From JBBRUG01 sp038247995 (GTDB lineage: Bacteria; Chloroflexota; Chloroflexia; Chloroflexales; Chloroflexaceae), in the NCBI GenBank assembly GCA_038247995.1, contig JBBRUG010000198.1, forward strand, positions 1-11,056: DNA of 11,056 nucleotides, given 5' to 3'. Every line of letters starts with the position of its first letter. Position 1 is the first letter of the stretch. This document shows, piece by piece, positions 1 to 7,866 of the stretch. The position numbers were made by a program, and so were the translations under genes. Under the pieces are notes generated by a model. It did no database searches. It had not been told where the DNA came from and was given only the letters and a program-made list of their open reading frames with translations.

Positions 1-325
1 GCATAGCAATGCTCCTGATAAGGGGAATGTGTCAGGAGAAGTCTATAACCCTAGAGGTAGTCTGTCAAGAAAATACAAAAAGGAACCCTATCCTGACGCC
101 ATTTTGGGGTTCATCCTGACGTCAGGATAGGGTATACCTTAAGTGGGTAAATTATGATACGGAATGTCCCGCTAAGATTTCACTCAGTCTCTTCAGGGCA
201 AGCAAACTCGATCAGCCACGCAGACACGCTTTACCACAACTCTAATTATAGAACAAAGCTTGATTGATCCCGGCAACTCAGGTGAACGTCTGAGCGGAAT
301 AGTTAAAAGTACAAAGGTAGTGATC
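1..325. other. AT-rich gene-free left flank
   Basis: I see no coding region here. The stretch is AT-rich compared with the right part of the window. Besides the palindromic element at 85-133 it holds a smaller inverted repeat, CTCCTGA (12-18) and TCAGGAG (32-38), with a 13-base loop. A weak 5-bp hairpin (277-281 with 290-294) lies just beyond the stop of the small membrane-protein gene and could act as a poor terminator, but it has no U-tract. The segment TCCTGAC or its complement recurs at 31-37, 91-97, 114-120 and 122-128. Confidence 0.5.
85..133. promoter_or_regulatory. Perfect 14-bp inverted repeat with a nested 16-bp palindrome
   Basis: The arm ACCCTATCCTGACG (85-98) is repeated in perfect inverted form as CGTCAGGATAGGGT (120-133), with a 21-base spacer. 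Inside it, ATCCTGACGTCAGGAT (113-128) is a perfect palindrome, so ATCCTGACG occurs twice directly (90-98, 113-121) and once inverted (120-128). Two mutually exclusive hairpins are possible. The arrangement resembles either an operator with one full site and one extra half-site, or an RNA switch-like hairpin. There is no T-run, so it is not a classical intrinsic terminator. No adjacent gene is visible that it would control, because the nearest coding end is at 326. It may serve a gene to the left of the window. The repeat is certain; its function is not known. Confidence 0.6.
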
Positions 326-607
326 TTATTCTACGTGTTCTTGATAGAGTCTTTCGTTGGTCTTCCAGTACGATACACCAATTAAGTATCCCATAAGGCT
401 AGAGCATAACCCTATAACACACACTAATATAATAGTCTCCAAAATTGGTGGTCGCACAAAAACGACACCAAACAATATTAATAGAAAAAATATCAGACCT
501 CGGCGAAAAATTCCATGTATTAGAACATATCTGAATTTGCCCATTTTGCGAGTATGCCCCCATTTTTCTACCTGCTCGATAGACATTCTTGAGTTTCTTA
601 TAAACAT
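326..607 (-). CDS. Small two-helix membrane protein, candidate immunity protein for the RHS tip
   Basis: This is a 93-residue protein with a basic N-terminal part (residues 1-34, containing a W-x3-RKxGK-like stretch at 16-24) followed by two likely membrane segments, about 36-52 and 57-80, and a short charged tail. The frame stays open upstream to a GTG at 661. I chose the ATG at 607 because AGGAG (minus strand, 615-619) lies 7 bases before it, whereas the upstream starts have no Shine-Dalgarno. I recall similar small 'R-K-x-G-K ... two-TM' hypothetical proteins in several bacterial phyla but cannot name a family. It lies directly downstream of the RHS gene on the same strand, 390 bp from the RHS stop, where immunity genes of polymorphic toxins normally sit. 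The low GC matches the RHS tip rather than the RHS body. Immunity is an inference from position, size and composition. It could instead be an unrelated membrane protein. Confidence 0.7.
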   Translation of the reverse strand: MFIRNSRMSIEQVEKWGHTRKMGKFRYVLIHGIFRRGLIFFLLILFGVVFVRPPILETIILVCVIGLCSSLMGYLIGVSYWKTNERLYQEHVE

Positions 608-614
608 GTGTAGG

Positions 615-619
615 CTCCT
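615..619 (-). promoter_or_regulatory. Shine-Dalgarno deciding the small membrane-protein start
   Basis: AGGAG on the minus strand ends 7 bases before the ATG at 607. The in-frame alternatives at 658 (ATG) and 661 (GTG) lack any purine-rich site at a useful distance, so translation probably starts at 607 and the protein has 93 rather than 111 residues. Confidence 0.65.
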
Positions 620-633
620 ATTAAATAAAGGCA

Positions 634-650
634 GTTCCGATTTATGGAAC
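634..650. promoter_or_regulatory. Short palindrome just upstream of the immunity-gene RBS
   Basis: GTTCC (634-638) and GGAAC (646-650) form a perfect 5-bp inverted repeat with a 7-base AT-rich centre, 15 bases upstream of the Shine-Dalgarno of the small membrane-protein gene. It could be an operator or a 5'-leader hairpin. It is short enough to be chance. Confidence 0.25.
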
Positions 651-715
651 CACCGCATCACAAAGCGGCAAACTCAGGATAGCACATAAATTCTTCTATA
701 TCACATTAAGCTCTT

Positions 716-743
716 TCTAAAGCGCTAAATTACAACTTGACAA
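716..743 (-). promoter_or_regulatory. Possible own promoter of the small membrane-protein gene
   Basis: On the minus strand, TTGTCA (738-743) is followed after 16 bases by TTTAGA (716-721). This would start transcription about 100 bases before the 607 start codon. An own promoter would let the candidate immunity protein be made independently of the huge RHS gene. The region is AT-rich, so such matches are expected by chance. A TTGACA-like hexamer on the opposite strand overlaps the same bases (737-742). Confidence 0.25.
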
Positions 744-945
744 AACAAATCAGAATGGCCTTTAATATAGTGTTATCACCTAAGCTATAGCCGTCCTGCC
801 TGATTTGTGAACCACACATCCGGTCGTGGTCAGGAGTGTACTTCCCGCTTTCTCCGCTGTTGCTTACCAAAGCGCTCTACCCAAATTAGGATAAGTACGT
901 TTCTGACCGCGCCTAAGTGATGATCAGTGCAGTTTTGACCGCGCT

Positions 946-976
946 CCAAACCAGATAAGGTTAAATATCTGCTTGG
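946..976 (-). terminator. Hairpin just after the RHS stop, possible terminator
   Basis: CAGATA (952-957) pairs with TATCTG (966-971) around an 8-base loop. The stem extends through CCAA (946-949) and TTGG (973-976) across a small internal loop. It begins 21 bases past the RHS stop codon. No U-tract follows on the minus strand, so an intrinsic terminator is only weakly supported. It might instead stabilise the mRNA 3' end. Confidence 0.3.
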
Positions 977-997
977 TTTCTGATTGGCTTCAAACTA

Positions 998-1513
998 TTA
1001 CGGAAATATATTTGATGCGGCAAACCAGTTAGATGGTGCTTTGGAGAAGCCTACACTAAGGCCTCCAATTGATGATTTTGCGGCTCGATCAGGCCTAATC
1101 CCTATCTCACGAGCACTATCTACCATCGCATCAGTTAACACCCCTGGAACATTACTCACAATTCGTCTGGATCTCATATTGCCATTTTTATCGTAAACTG
1201 TAACAATTACTGTGTTCTCTAACACCTCAACTGTAATTTCATCGTCAATACCTGCCTCAAGTTTAGCCATCTCAAGGACAAAGGCAATATTATTGTATCC
1301 ATCTGTAACAGTTTTTGCAAGAGCCGCATAGGCTGCTGCTGAGCCAAGACCACAGAGTGCTGCTAAAGGCCCAGCAGGTAAACAGATAATGGCGGCAGCA
1401 GCAGAACTGCCAGCTCCCAGTAGACCAATCCAAAAGAGGATATCGTCTTTCTTGTGATTCAACCTAGTTAACCAAACATCGATCTGTGCTGGTGTAACAG
1501 TATACAAAGTATG
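998..1513 (-). other. Variable C-terminal tip of the RHS protein (unrecognised toxin domain)
   Basis: This covers residues 2087-2257, from the His after DPTG to the stop. It starts with about 25 mostly polar residues. A 45-residue hydrophobic Gly/Ala-rich segment with two Cys follows (about residues 2111-2156). Next comes a short helix (FVLEMAKLEAG), a beta-rich stretch with a likely hairpin at YDKNGN, and a Ser/Ala/Phe-containing end that finishes NIFP. I recognise no nuclease, deaminase, ADP-ribosyltransferase or protease motif. By eye the DNA is around 40-45% GC, against roughly 60% or more in the RHS body, and the change falls at the DPTG motif. That is the known exchange point of polymorphic toxins. 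A pore-forming or membrane-targeted activity is an inference from the hydrophobic segment, which could also be only a translocation or packing element. Confidence 0.6.
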
Positions 1514-4500
1514 CCCAGTCGGATCGGTGTACTTCAGCGGGTTGTTCTGCACATAGGAGTAACGGTTAAGCGCCTGCGGGTTGGCCGGCCCCATCGGTGA
1601 GCCGTGCTGCTGCTTGGCATCGCTGTCCATCTGAAACCAGAAGGGCGCCTTGCTCTCTCTATTAAGTTTGCTGCGGAATCCTCCCTCGTGGAAGCTCACC
1701 GTCAGCGGGGTGACGGCGACACCGTTCATCGTGCCTGACGGCGTGCCGGGCACCACGGTGTCACCCGAGATGAACCGCCCGATGGCGGGGTCATAATACC
1801 GGGCATTGTAGAACAAGAGACCGGTGTCGTCCAGGATCTGGCCGGTGTAGTTGCGCGTGGTCGCAGTGATGCCGCCGCTGCGCACCTTGCCCCACGGGTC
1901 GAATTCCTGGCGCGGCTCTGCCGTCCCCGTGCTGGTTGTCGTCACACTGATGCTGCCCAGATGGTCGCCGTGCAGGTAGCTCACCGTGTTGGTGCTGCCG
2001 GCGTTGGTTCGGACGGCCACGACTTGGCCGTTCAGGGTGTAGAACCGTCGCGTCGTCCCACTGCTCGTCTGCTCCCACAGCCCTTCCAGGTAGATCGTCG
2101 TGACCGTGCCGCGCACCTTTTTCACCCGCAGGCTATCGGCGTTGTAGCCGTAGGTCTCGCTCACGCCGCCGCTGGTGACGCTGCTGGGCAGGTTCTCGTT
2201 GTTCCAGGCGATCGTCCGTGCCATGCCACTGGTGAGGTTGCCGTTGGCATCGTAGGTCTGCGTCGCCCCGCCGATACTGCGTGCCTGGTGCGGCCCCGCG
2301 CCGGTGCCGTTGGTGCCGGCGCCGTAGGTCATGCTCACGCCAGCTTTGCTCGTCAGGTTCCCGATCGTGTCATACGCATAGGTCTGTGTCGTGCTGCCCA
2401 GCGTCCAGCGGGTCAACCGGTCGCGCTCGTCATAGCCGTAGGTCTGTGCCGCGATGCCGCCGGTCTGATTATCGGTGATGCTGATGACGTTGGCCACGTT
2501 GTCGTAGCCGTAGCTGCGGTCGAAGATACTGCCCAGGGCGGTGCTCGTGCCGACCTGCAACCGACTCAGGCGCGCCATCGGGTTGCTGTAGGTGAACGTG
2601 TGGCGCAGATTGTTGCCCAGCGTCAGGCTCGTCGGCTGGTTCAGCGCGTCAAACGTACCGGCTTGCGCATAACACCCGCCGCTGCCGCTGACACAGACGC
2701 TCTGCTGGCGCCAGGCCGCGTCGTAGCCATAGACGACGGTTTCCGTTCCACTGGACGCTGTGGGGTAGGTGATCTGCTTCAAGCGGTCGGCGCTGTCATA
2801 CTGCCAGCCGAACGTCCACGAACCGGCCATCCCGCCGACCGTATGCACGGCACTCGCAATCTGCCCGCGCACCGTGTAGGTCCAGGTCGTGCCAGTGCCG
2901 TCGCTGGTACTCATGCTCGTGCGCTGACCCTTGCCGTTCGTACCGGCATCGTAGAGATAGCTGGCCGCCAGGCTCGTCCCCGGTTGCGGACAATTGTTGT
3001 CCGTTCGATTGTGCTTCCCGGTCAGTCGGTCAAGTGCGTCATAGTAGAAGCAGAGCCGCTGCCCTTTCGCGTCAGTCTGACGGGTCAGGTTGCCGTTCGC
3101 GTCGTAGGCATACGACCATGAGCCCATATCGCGGTCGGTCATCGCCGTCTTGCGCCCGAGCGAATCGTAGCTCATCGTCGTCGGGTTGGCCTTCGCATCA
3201 GTGACGGTCGTGAGCAGATCAAGTGGACTATACGCGTAGCTGGTCGTTGCGCCCACCGCCCAGGTCGTCGTGTTTGCCCCGCCGCAGGTGTAGCCCCAGT
3301 ACGTAGCACAGTTGCCCGTGAGTTCGAGCACGTTGGTCATCCGACCCAGCGTGTCGAAGCGGCGCTGGACACGATGGCGGTTGGTATCAACGGTATCGTG
3401 GAGGAGCAACCCCGTGACGGTGTCGCGCCCGTAGAACGAGCGACTGACCTGCGAATCGGGCGTCGTGACGCTAGTGACGCGGCCCAGGGCATCGTACGCG
3501 CTAGTGGTCCAGCGCACCCCGCTCAGCGCCGACCAGTTCGTGTAGCCGTCGAAGGCGGCCTGATCGCTCTCCGTCACGTACATCGGCTGGCTCTGATGGG
3601 TCACCTGGCCCAGACCGTCATAGCGCATGAAGGTGGCAATGCTCTGGAACGGCGCGGTACCCTTTGATTCGACCTTGGTGGCAATCTGCCGCCCCAGGCC
3701 ATCGTAGTACATCCGTGTCGTCCGTACATCCGTGTTGTTCGCGGTATGGCGCTGATGGATGGTGTAGCGGAACGGTGAAGCCGTATCGCTGTAGACCGCC
3801 AGGAGCGTGGGATGCGCGGCGCTATCGCCGGGGCGGGCGAGTTTCGTCATGCGCCCAAACGGATCGTAGTACGCACAGCTCACATCATCGGCGATCACCG
3901 TGGTCGTATTCGCCGACCAGAAGCTCGCACAGCTCAGGCTGCTATCGCCGCCATTCGCTCCATTCGGCCCATCAATCTCAATCAGCGTGCCCATCCGGTA
4001 GTCGTACGCCGCGCGCTCGATGTGACCGAGCGGGTTGGTGATTTGGGTTGGGAAGGTATGGAAGATTGTTTCGTAGGCCGTTGTGGTCACCCGTGCCGTG
4101 CTGCCATTGCCCGGCGTGCTCGCCGTCCAGGCGCTGCCGTTGAACTGCACCCATCCAGTGCCGGTGTAGGAGCGCACCTGGGTTGGGTTGCCCCGCGTGT
4201 CGTAGCTATAGGTGTGATCCCGCCCGTTGAGTTGCACGTTGGTGATACTGGTGCTCAACGGCATGTTCGCAACCTGGATCTCGCGCGTAAGGTTACCGTT
4301 CACGCCGATGGTGCCCAAGGCCTGATTGCTATTGTCGTAAAAGCGCTGACTGTGGGCCAGGTAGCGCCCGGCGCTATCCAGAATACTGGTCGCAATGTTG
4401 CGATCAACAATGTATGCCGAGGTATTCGCTCCGTAGGCGTGGAGCGTCTTGCGCACGACCGTGCCACGATCTTTCTCGATCACACAGCCCAGGTTGCCGT

Positions 4501-7500
4501 AGAGATTCAACGTCGCCGTCCAGCTACAGTCCGTGTTGTAGTAGTATTCGACGCGCTTGACCGTGGCCGTGCCGGTACCTTCATAGGTGCGGCTCTCAGT
4601 GGCGCCTTCGTAGCGGAAGGCCCGCCACAGCCCGGAGAGCGGCGCCCAGGTGTAATCGACCGGCCCGACCAGCCAGGTATGTGCTGTTTCGGAAAGCTTC
4701 GCATCACTGCTCGTCAACTGCTCGACCAAGGACGCCCGGCCCATGAGCAATTCTCGCCGCTGCATATTCTGGAAGCAGGTATCCCCCACAATCGCCGCAT
4801 GACTGCCGCGCGCCGTTGGCGCCGGTGTACAGCCTGCGCTGCCCTGAATAAACGAATAGCGGGTTTTGGCGCCGGTGGGATGGGTTTCAACGACGGTGCC
4901 GTGGCCCTGAAACTCTTGCCACTGGCGATGCACCAGCCAGTTCGCCTGGTCATCATCGCTATCGCCGTCCAAGAAAACGTTGTAATAGAGCTTGGCCGAG
5001 GTCGGATAGGTGCTCCCGGCGACATCGTCGCCATAGACCGTGCCGACGGTATTGACCATGGGCGATCCGTATGCATAGCTCGACACATAACTATTGCCGC
5101 GCCCATCGGTCTGTGTCCGCGTCGTCACCCGATGCCGGTTGCGGAAGTGATCGTCACCAGCGACGGCTGCGGCAATATTGGCATACGCCATCGTCAGCGT
5201 GCCACCCTGGTTGTTGTTCATCACCGTCACACGGTTCCAGCCGCCGGCTGCATCGAAGGCGCCGCCGCCGTTCGTGTTGTAGGTGAAGGTCAGCGCCGGC
5301 AGCGCTCCCGTGCCCGTATTGTCACGCCGCTGAATGCTCTTCAGGGTGAGCTTCTGATACCCGGTTTCGGGCTCCCACCCGGTAGCCATCGTACAACCGC
5401 CGGCTGAACAGCGCCGGGCATCCGAATAGAGGCTGTAATCCTGGGTCAACACATACGCACGCACCAGATCCCAACTCGCCCCCTGCCGGCTCAGCACCCG
5501 GATCTGTTGCAACTGCCGGGTTTCCCGCGCCGGCCCACCGACCACATACGCCGGCCAATCGAACTGGAGATCATTCGACCGCCCAGTATTCACAAACTCG
5601 ACTTTGTAGCGGTCGTTCGCCCAGGTTATCGAGGTGGGCCAAACATCGTAATCGACGGTGCCGGCCTGCCCGAGACAGGTCGAGAAGAAAGCCTTGGAGC
5701 GACTGTAGTTATAGAGAACCGCATTGTTGTTGGTATCAGTGACCTTCGAGAGCAGCCAGCGGTTATTCTCAAAATAGGAGAATGCGCCGTTCCCGCTACA
5801 GTTCGCCCACGCCCACCAGAGATCTTCGGCAAACTCATACTTCATCCCGCTCGGATCGGTGATCACCCACTTGTAGCGCGGACGTAGCGTGCTATAGTCA
5901 ATCGCGCCAATGCCCGGCGCACTCGCCGACCCCGGCGCCGAAACGCCATTCTGCACCACCTCCACCCGGATGAAGCTCTCGTCAACCGCGTGCCAGTTCC
6001 AATGCACGGCAATGTTCGCATCCGGATTTCCCACCTTCGCCGCGCCACGAATCAGGTCGTACGAGCGTCCGTTGAAGGACAGCGCGTAGTGCGGGACGGT
6101 CGTCCCGCTCGACACCTCGATCTTATTCAGCGCCACAAAGCCGGTATCCAGGCTCCAGCCCTTACCAACCCAACTCGACTGCGCCGTCTTTCGCATTCCG
6201 CCGACGCCATCGGTTGCTGCCGAGCTGTAGGTGAGTGCAAGCTGCGGGCGGATGCCGTTCGGCCCGGCCGGCAGCTCAATCGGGTAGGAAAAGCTTGCGG
6301 CACCCGTGAAGTGCCCGACCTGCCAGCCCTGGAGCGAGGGCAGGAAGGCCGCCGACGGCGAGGAGCCGTCACTGAGCTGGAATCCGCTGAAGTGATCGAC
6401 CTGGAAGGTGGCCGTACCGGCCGCCAGATCCACGACGGTGCGCAGCGGAATCCACTGACCGCGCCGTTCCCGACCCTGAGCATCGGTGCCGACCAGGGTT
6501 TCATCAAACCAGAAGATCGTCAGATCGTCCGGGGCGATGCCTAGCACCTCTAACTGCTGCGGCGTTACGCGGATCGTCACCGTCAGTGGCGCCTTGAACT
6601 GGTGAATATCACGCCCCTGGTCATCAGTCGCTTCGAGGAAGAAGGCGCCAAATCCACGACGGTAGCCCGCGATCACCGGCGGCTCCGCCTGGCCGCGCGC
6701 ACGCAGGCGTGGGCGCACATCGTCAAATGAAAGGTACTCCAGCGTCAGCGGCGCATCAAAGGCGTTCGCCGGCACCTCGACGATCACCCGGTTGTCCCGC
6801 CCGCGCAGCACCGCCGCCTGGCCGGGCGTATACCGTGATTGACCGCGATCCGTCTGCGGCGGGCGCGCTGTCGGCGCGGCCTGCACCGTGGCATCGGGAG
6901 CACGCGTAGGCGCGGTTGCCGCTCGTGGCTCCAGCGTTTCGTCAGGCGTCGTAGTTGCGTCGGGTTCAGCGGGCGTCGTTTCCGGAGCAGCGGTGGCCTC
7001 AGGCGTGATGGTCGGCGCCTCGGAGGTAGCCGTTACGTCCGCCGTTGCCGTCTCGTCCAGCGTCGCCGGGGATGCTTCAGGGGTGGCGGTTTCCGAAGCG
7101 GTGGTTGGCGTCGTAGTGACATCGGCAGTCGCCGTGGGCTCCGCCACATCCGTGGTCGCCGTGGCTCCCTCGGCAGGCGTACGCTGCCCATCGTCGGTTG
7201 GTGCAACGACACGTTCTTCGGTCGTGATCAGCGCGCCGCCGGTCACCCCGATGAAACCCGGCACGCCCCGCGCCGTGATCTCGGCCCGCAGCACCAGCGC
7301 CTCACCTTCCGGGAGCGCCGTCACGCGCAGAAGAACCGTAACCTCCGCCGTTGCCTCGCCCGCCAGGGTACCAAGCGTCCAGCGTACGCTGCGATTGTCG
7401 TGCGTGGCGCCTTTGGCTTCCACAACCGTGGCGGCAGCAGGAAGGGGCAGTGTGATCGTCAGATCCTCGGCTGCGTGTGGCGCCTGATTAATCAGGGTCA

Positions 7501-7771
7501 ACGTGGCGGTCACCACCTCACCGACAGCAACCCAGTCTTCCGGAAGCACCACCAGGCGCGGCGCGAGGCTGGGGAGCTCGGGATCGACCGGCAGCGGCTC
7601 ACTGATCTCCGGTTCGAGCGGCAATTCCGGCTCCGGTTGCGGCGGGGGCGTCGGTTCTTCCTGTAAGGGGATGGGCTGATCTTGGGCAAGCACCGGGGTC
7701 GTCGGAAAGAGCGGAGTAAGCAACGCCACGATCAGCACCAACGACACGATCAGCAGACGAATCCGACCCAT
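998..7771 (-). CDS. Exported RHS/YD-repeat polymorphic toxin-like protein
   Basis: This is a 2257-residue RHS-family protein. In order it shows a Sec signal peptide (hydrophobic core 5-22, likely cleavage after VLA at residue 29); a Pro/Glu-rich spacer (30-70); a DUF11-like beta domain (about 72-170); a Thr/Pro/Ala/Glu linker (about 195-308); a ZU5-like beta segment ending near 465; an SpvB-like entry motif (about 483-545, with Y-S-Y-P-like, P-x-LxLTYSS and GKGWSL features); many YD repeats of the YDxxGR/YDxxGN type (about 1185-1925); and the RHS-associated core (1932-2005, starting YLHGDHLGS and including TGLLFYNARYYDP and GRFISGD). After a pre-tip segment comes PxxxxDPxG (2078-2086), the position where RHS toxins are known to self-cleave. 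The final 171 residues are the variable tip. In this family the YD repeats form a hollow shell enclosing the tip, so a secreted toxin is the likely role; adhesion or cell-surface function is possible. I chose the ATG at 7771 because the signal peptide starts there and GAGGGAG lies 6 bases upstream. The frame runs on to 7870 without a sensible start. Confidence 0.93.
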   Translation of the reverse strand: MGRIRLLIVSLVLIVALLTPLFPTTPVLAQDQPIPLQEEPTPPPQPEPELPLEPEISEPLPVDPELPSLAPRLVVLPEDWVAVGEVVTATLTLINQAPHAAEDLTITLPLPAAATVVEAKGATHDNRSVRWTLGTLAGEATAEVTVLLRVTALPEGEALVLRAEITARGVPGFIGVTGGALITTEERVVAPTDDGQRTPAEGATATTDVAEPTATADVTTTPTTASETATPEASPATLDETATADVTATSEAPTITPEATAAPETTPAEPDATTTPDETLEPRAATAPTRAPDATVQAAPTARPPQTDRGQSRYTPGQAAVLRGRDNRVIVEVPANAFDAPLTLEYLSFDDVRPRLRARGQAEPPVIAGYRRGFGAFFLEATDDQGRDIHQFKAPLTVTIRVTPQQLEVLGIAPDDLTIFWFDETLVGTDAQGRERRGQWIPLRTVVDLAAGTATFQVDHFSGFQLSDGSSPSAAFLPSLQGWQVGHFTGAASFSYPIELPAGPNGIRPQLALTYSSAATDGVGGMRKTAQSSWVGKGWSLDTGFVALNKIEVSSGTTVPHYALSFNGRSYDLIRGAAKVGNPDANIAVHWNWHAVDESFIRVEVVQNGVSAPGSASAPGIGAIDYSTLRPRYKWVITDPSGMKYEFAEDLWWAWANCSGNGAFSYFENNRWLLSKVTDTNNNAVLYNYSRSKAFFSTCLGQAGTVDYDVWPTSITWANDRYKVEFVNTGRSNDLQFDWPAYVVGGPARETRQLQQIRVLSRQGASWDLVRAYVLTQDYSLYSDARRCSAGGCTMATGWEPETGYQKLTLKSIQRRDNTGTGALPALTFTYNTNGGGAFDAAGGWNRVTVMNNNQGGTLTMAYANIAAAVAGDDHFRNRHRVTTRTQTDGRGNSYVSSYAYGSPMVNTVGTVYGDDVAGSTYPTSAKLYYNVFLDGDSDDDQANWLVHRQWQEFQGHGTVVETHPTGAKTRYSFIQGSAGCTPAPTARGSHAAIVGDTCFQNMQRRELLMGRASLVEQLTSSDAKLSETAHTWLVGPVDYTWAPLSGLWRAFRYEGATESRTYEGTGTATVKRVEYYYNTDCSWTATLNLYGNLGCVIEKDRGTVVRKTLHAYGANTSAYIVDRNIATSILDSAGRYLAHSQRFYDNSNQALGTIGVNGNLTREIQVANMPLSTSITNVQLNGRDHTYSYDTRGNPTQVRSYTGTGWVQFNGSAWTASTPGNGSTARVTTTAYETIFHTFPTQITNPLGHIERAAYDYRMGTLIEIDGPNGANGGDSSLSCASFWSANTTTVIADDVSCAYYDPFGRMTKLARPGDSAAHPTLLAVYSDTASPFRYTIHQRHTANNTDVRTTRMYYDGLGRQIATKVESKGTAPFQSIATFMRYDGLGQVTHQSQPMYVTESDQAAFDGYTNWSALSGVRWTTSAYDALGRVTSVTTPDSQVSRSFYGRDTVTGLLLHDTVDTNRHRVQRRFDTLGRMTNVLELTGNCATYWGYTCGGANTTTWAVGATTSYAYSPLDLLTTVTDAKANPTTMSYDSLGRKTAMTDRDMGSWSYAYDANGNLTRQTDAKGQRLCFYYDALDRLTGKHNRTDNNCPQPGTSLAASYLYDAGTNGKGQRTSMSTSDGTGTTWTYTVRGQIASAVHTVGGMAGSWTFGWQYDSADRLKQITYPTASSGTETVVYGYDAAWRQQSVCVSGSGGCYAQAGTFDALNQPTSLTLGNNLRHTFTYSNPMARLSRLQVGTSTALGSIFDRSYGYDNVANVISITDNQTGGIAAQTYGYDERDRLTRWTLGSTTQTYAYDTIGNLTSKAGVSMTYGAGTNGTGAGPHQARSIGGATQTYDANGNLTSGMARTIAWNNENLPSSVTSGGVSETYGYNADSLRVKKVRGTVTTIYLEGLWEQTSSGTTRRFYTLNGQVVAVRTNAGSTNTVSYLHGDHLGSISVTTTSTGTAEPRQEFDPWGKVRSGGITATTRNYTGQILDDTGLLFYNARYYDPAIGRFISGDTVVPGTPSGTMNGVAVTPLTVSFHEGGFRSKLNRESKAPFWFQMDSDAKQQHGSPMGPANPQALNRYSYVQNNPLKYTDPTGHTLYTVTPAQIDVWLTRLNHKKDDILFWIGLLGAGSSAAAAIICLPAGPLAALCGLGSAAAYAALAKTVTDGYNNIAFVLEMAKLEAGIDDEITVEVLENTVIVTVYDKNGNMRSRRIVSNVPGVLTDAMVDSAREIGIRPDRAAKSSIGGLSVGFSKAPSNWFAASNIFP
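6848..7189 (-). repeat. Thr/Pro/Ala/Glu low-complexity linker of the RHS protein
   Basis: RHS residues about 195-308 are almost entirely Thr, Ala, Pro, Glu, Asp, Ser and Val, with recurring TATADVT, TPEAT and ETATPEA-like words. The low complexity explains why long open frames appear on the opposite strand here. Such linkers are typical of extracellular proteins and probably form an extended, possibly glycosylated stalk between the DUF11-like and ZU5-like domains. Repetition at the DNA level makes length variation between strains likely. Confidence 0.7.
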
Positions 7772-7777
7772 AGCACG

Positions 7778-7784
7778 CTCCCTC
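7778..7784 (-). promoter_or_regulatory. Shine-Dalgarno deciding the RHS start
   Basis: GAGGGAG on the minus strand (7778-7784) ends 6 bases before the ATG at 7771, directly ahead of a textbook signal peptide. The 33 extra codons available upstream in frame have no comparable site and would bury the signal sequence. Confidence 0.7.
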
Positions 7785-7866
7785 ACCCTGAACGCCACAA
7801 CCACCGCCCCAACGCGACATCCGCTGGAGATCGTTGCTTTCCACACAGCACACTTGGATGCGCCAA

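Larger units (their letters stand above)
662..997. other. AT-rich intergenic region between the RHS stop and the small membrane-protein gene
   Basis: There is no convincing gene. An open minus-strand stretch of roughly 45 codons (about 857-993) has no start with a ribosome site and no recognisable motif. The segment TGACCGCGC occurs twice in direct orientation (904-912 and 936-944), 32 bases apart. It also contains the hairpin at 946-976 and the promoter-like hexamers near 716-743. The space may hold decayed remnants of earlier tip/immunity cassettes, but I see no readable fragment. Confidence 0.45.

Noticed and set aside
277..294. CTCAG/CTGAG hairpin after the small membrane-protein stop
   Set aside because: Only 5 bp of stem, an 8-base loop and no U-tract, which is too weak to call a terminator.
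357..689. 110-codon plus-strand open frame opposite the small membrane-protein gene
   Set aside because: No Shine-Dalgarno and no recognisable features. The minus-strand frame has a good ribosome site and two clear membrane segments.
737..768. TTGACA with a TAATAT-like hexamer on the plus strand, facing the RHS 3' end
   Set aside because: The spacing to the best -10 is about 20 bases and no plus-strand gene follows. An antisense RNA cannot be supported from sequence alone.
3812..5407. 531-codon open frame on the plus strand
   Set aside because: It lies wholly opposite the RHS coding sequence, its product is Arg/Ala/Val/Ile-rich without motifs, and it is explained by the GC-rich codon bias of the real gene.
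6839..7666. Plus-strand open frames of 275 and 199 codons
   Set aside because: They are mirror images of the low-complexity Thr/Pro/Ala linker of RHS, producing Arg/Gly- or Ser/Val-rich nonsense.
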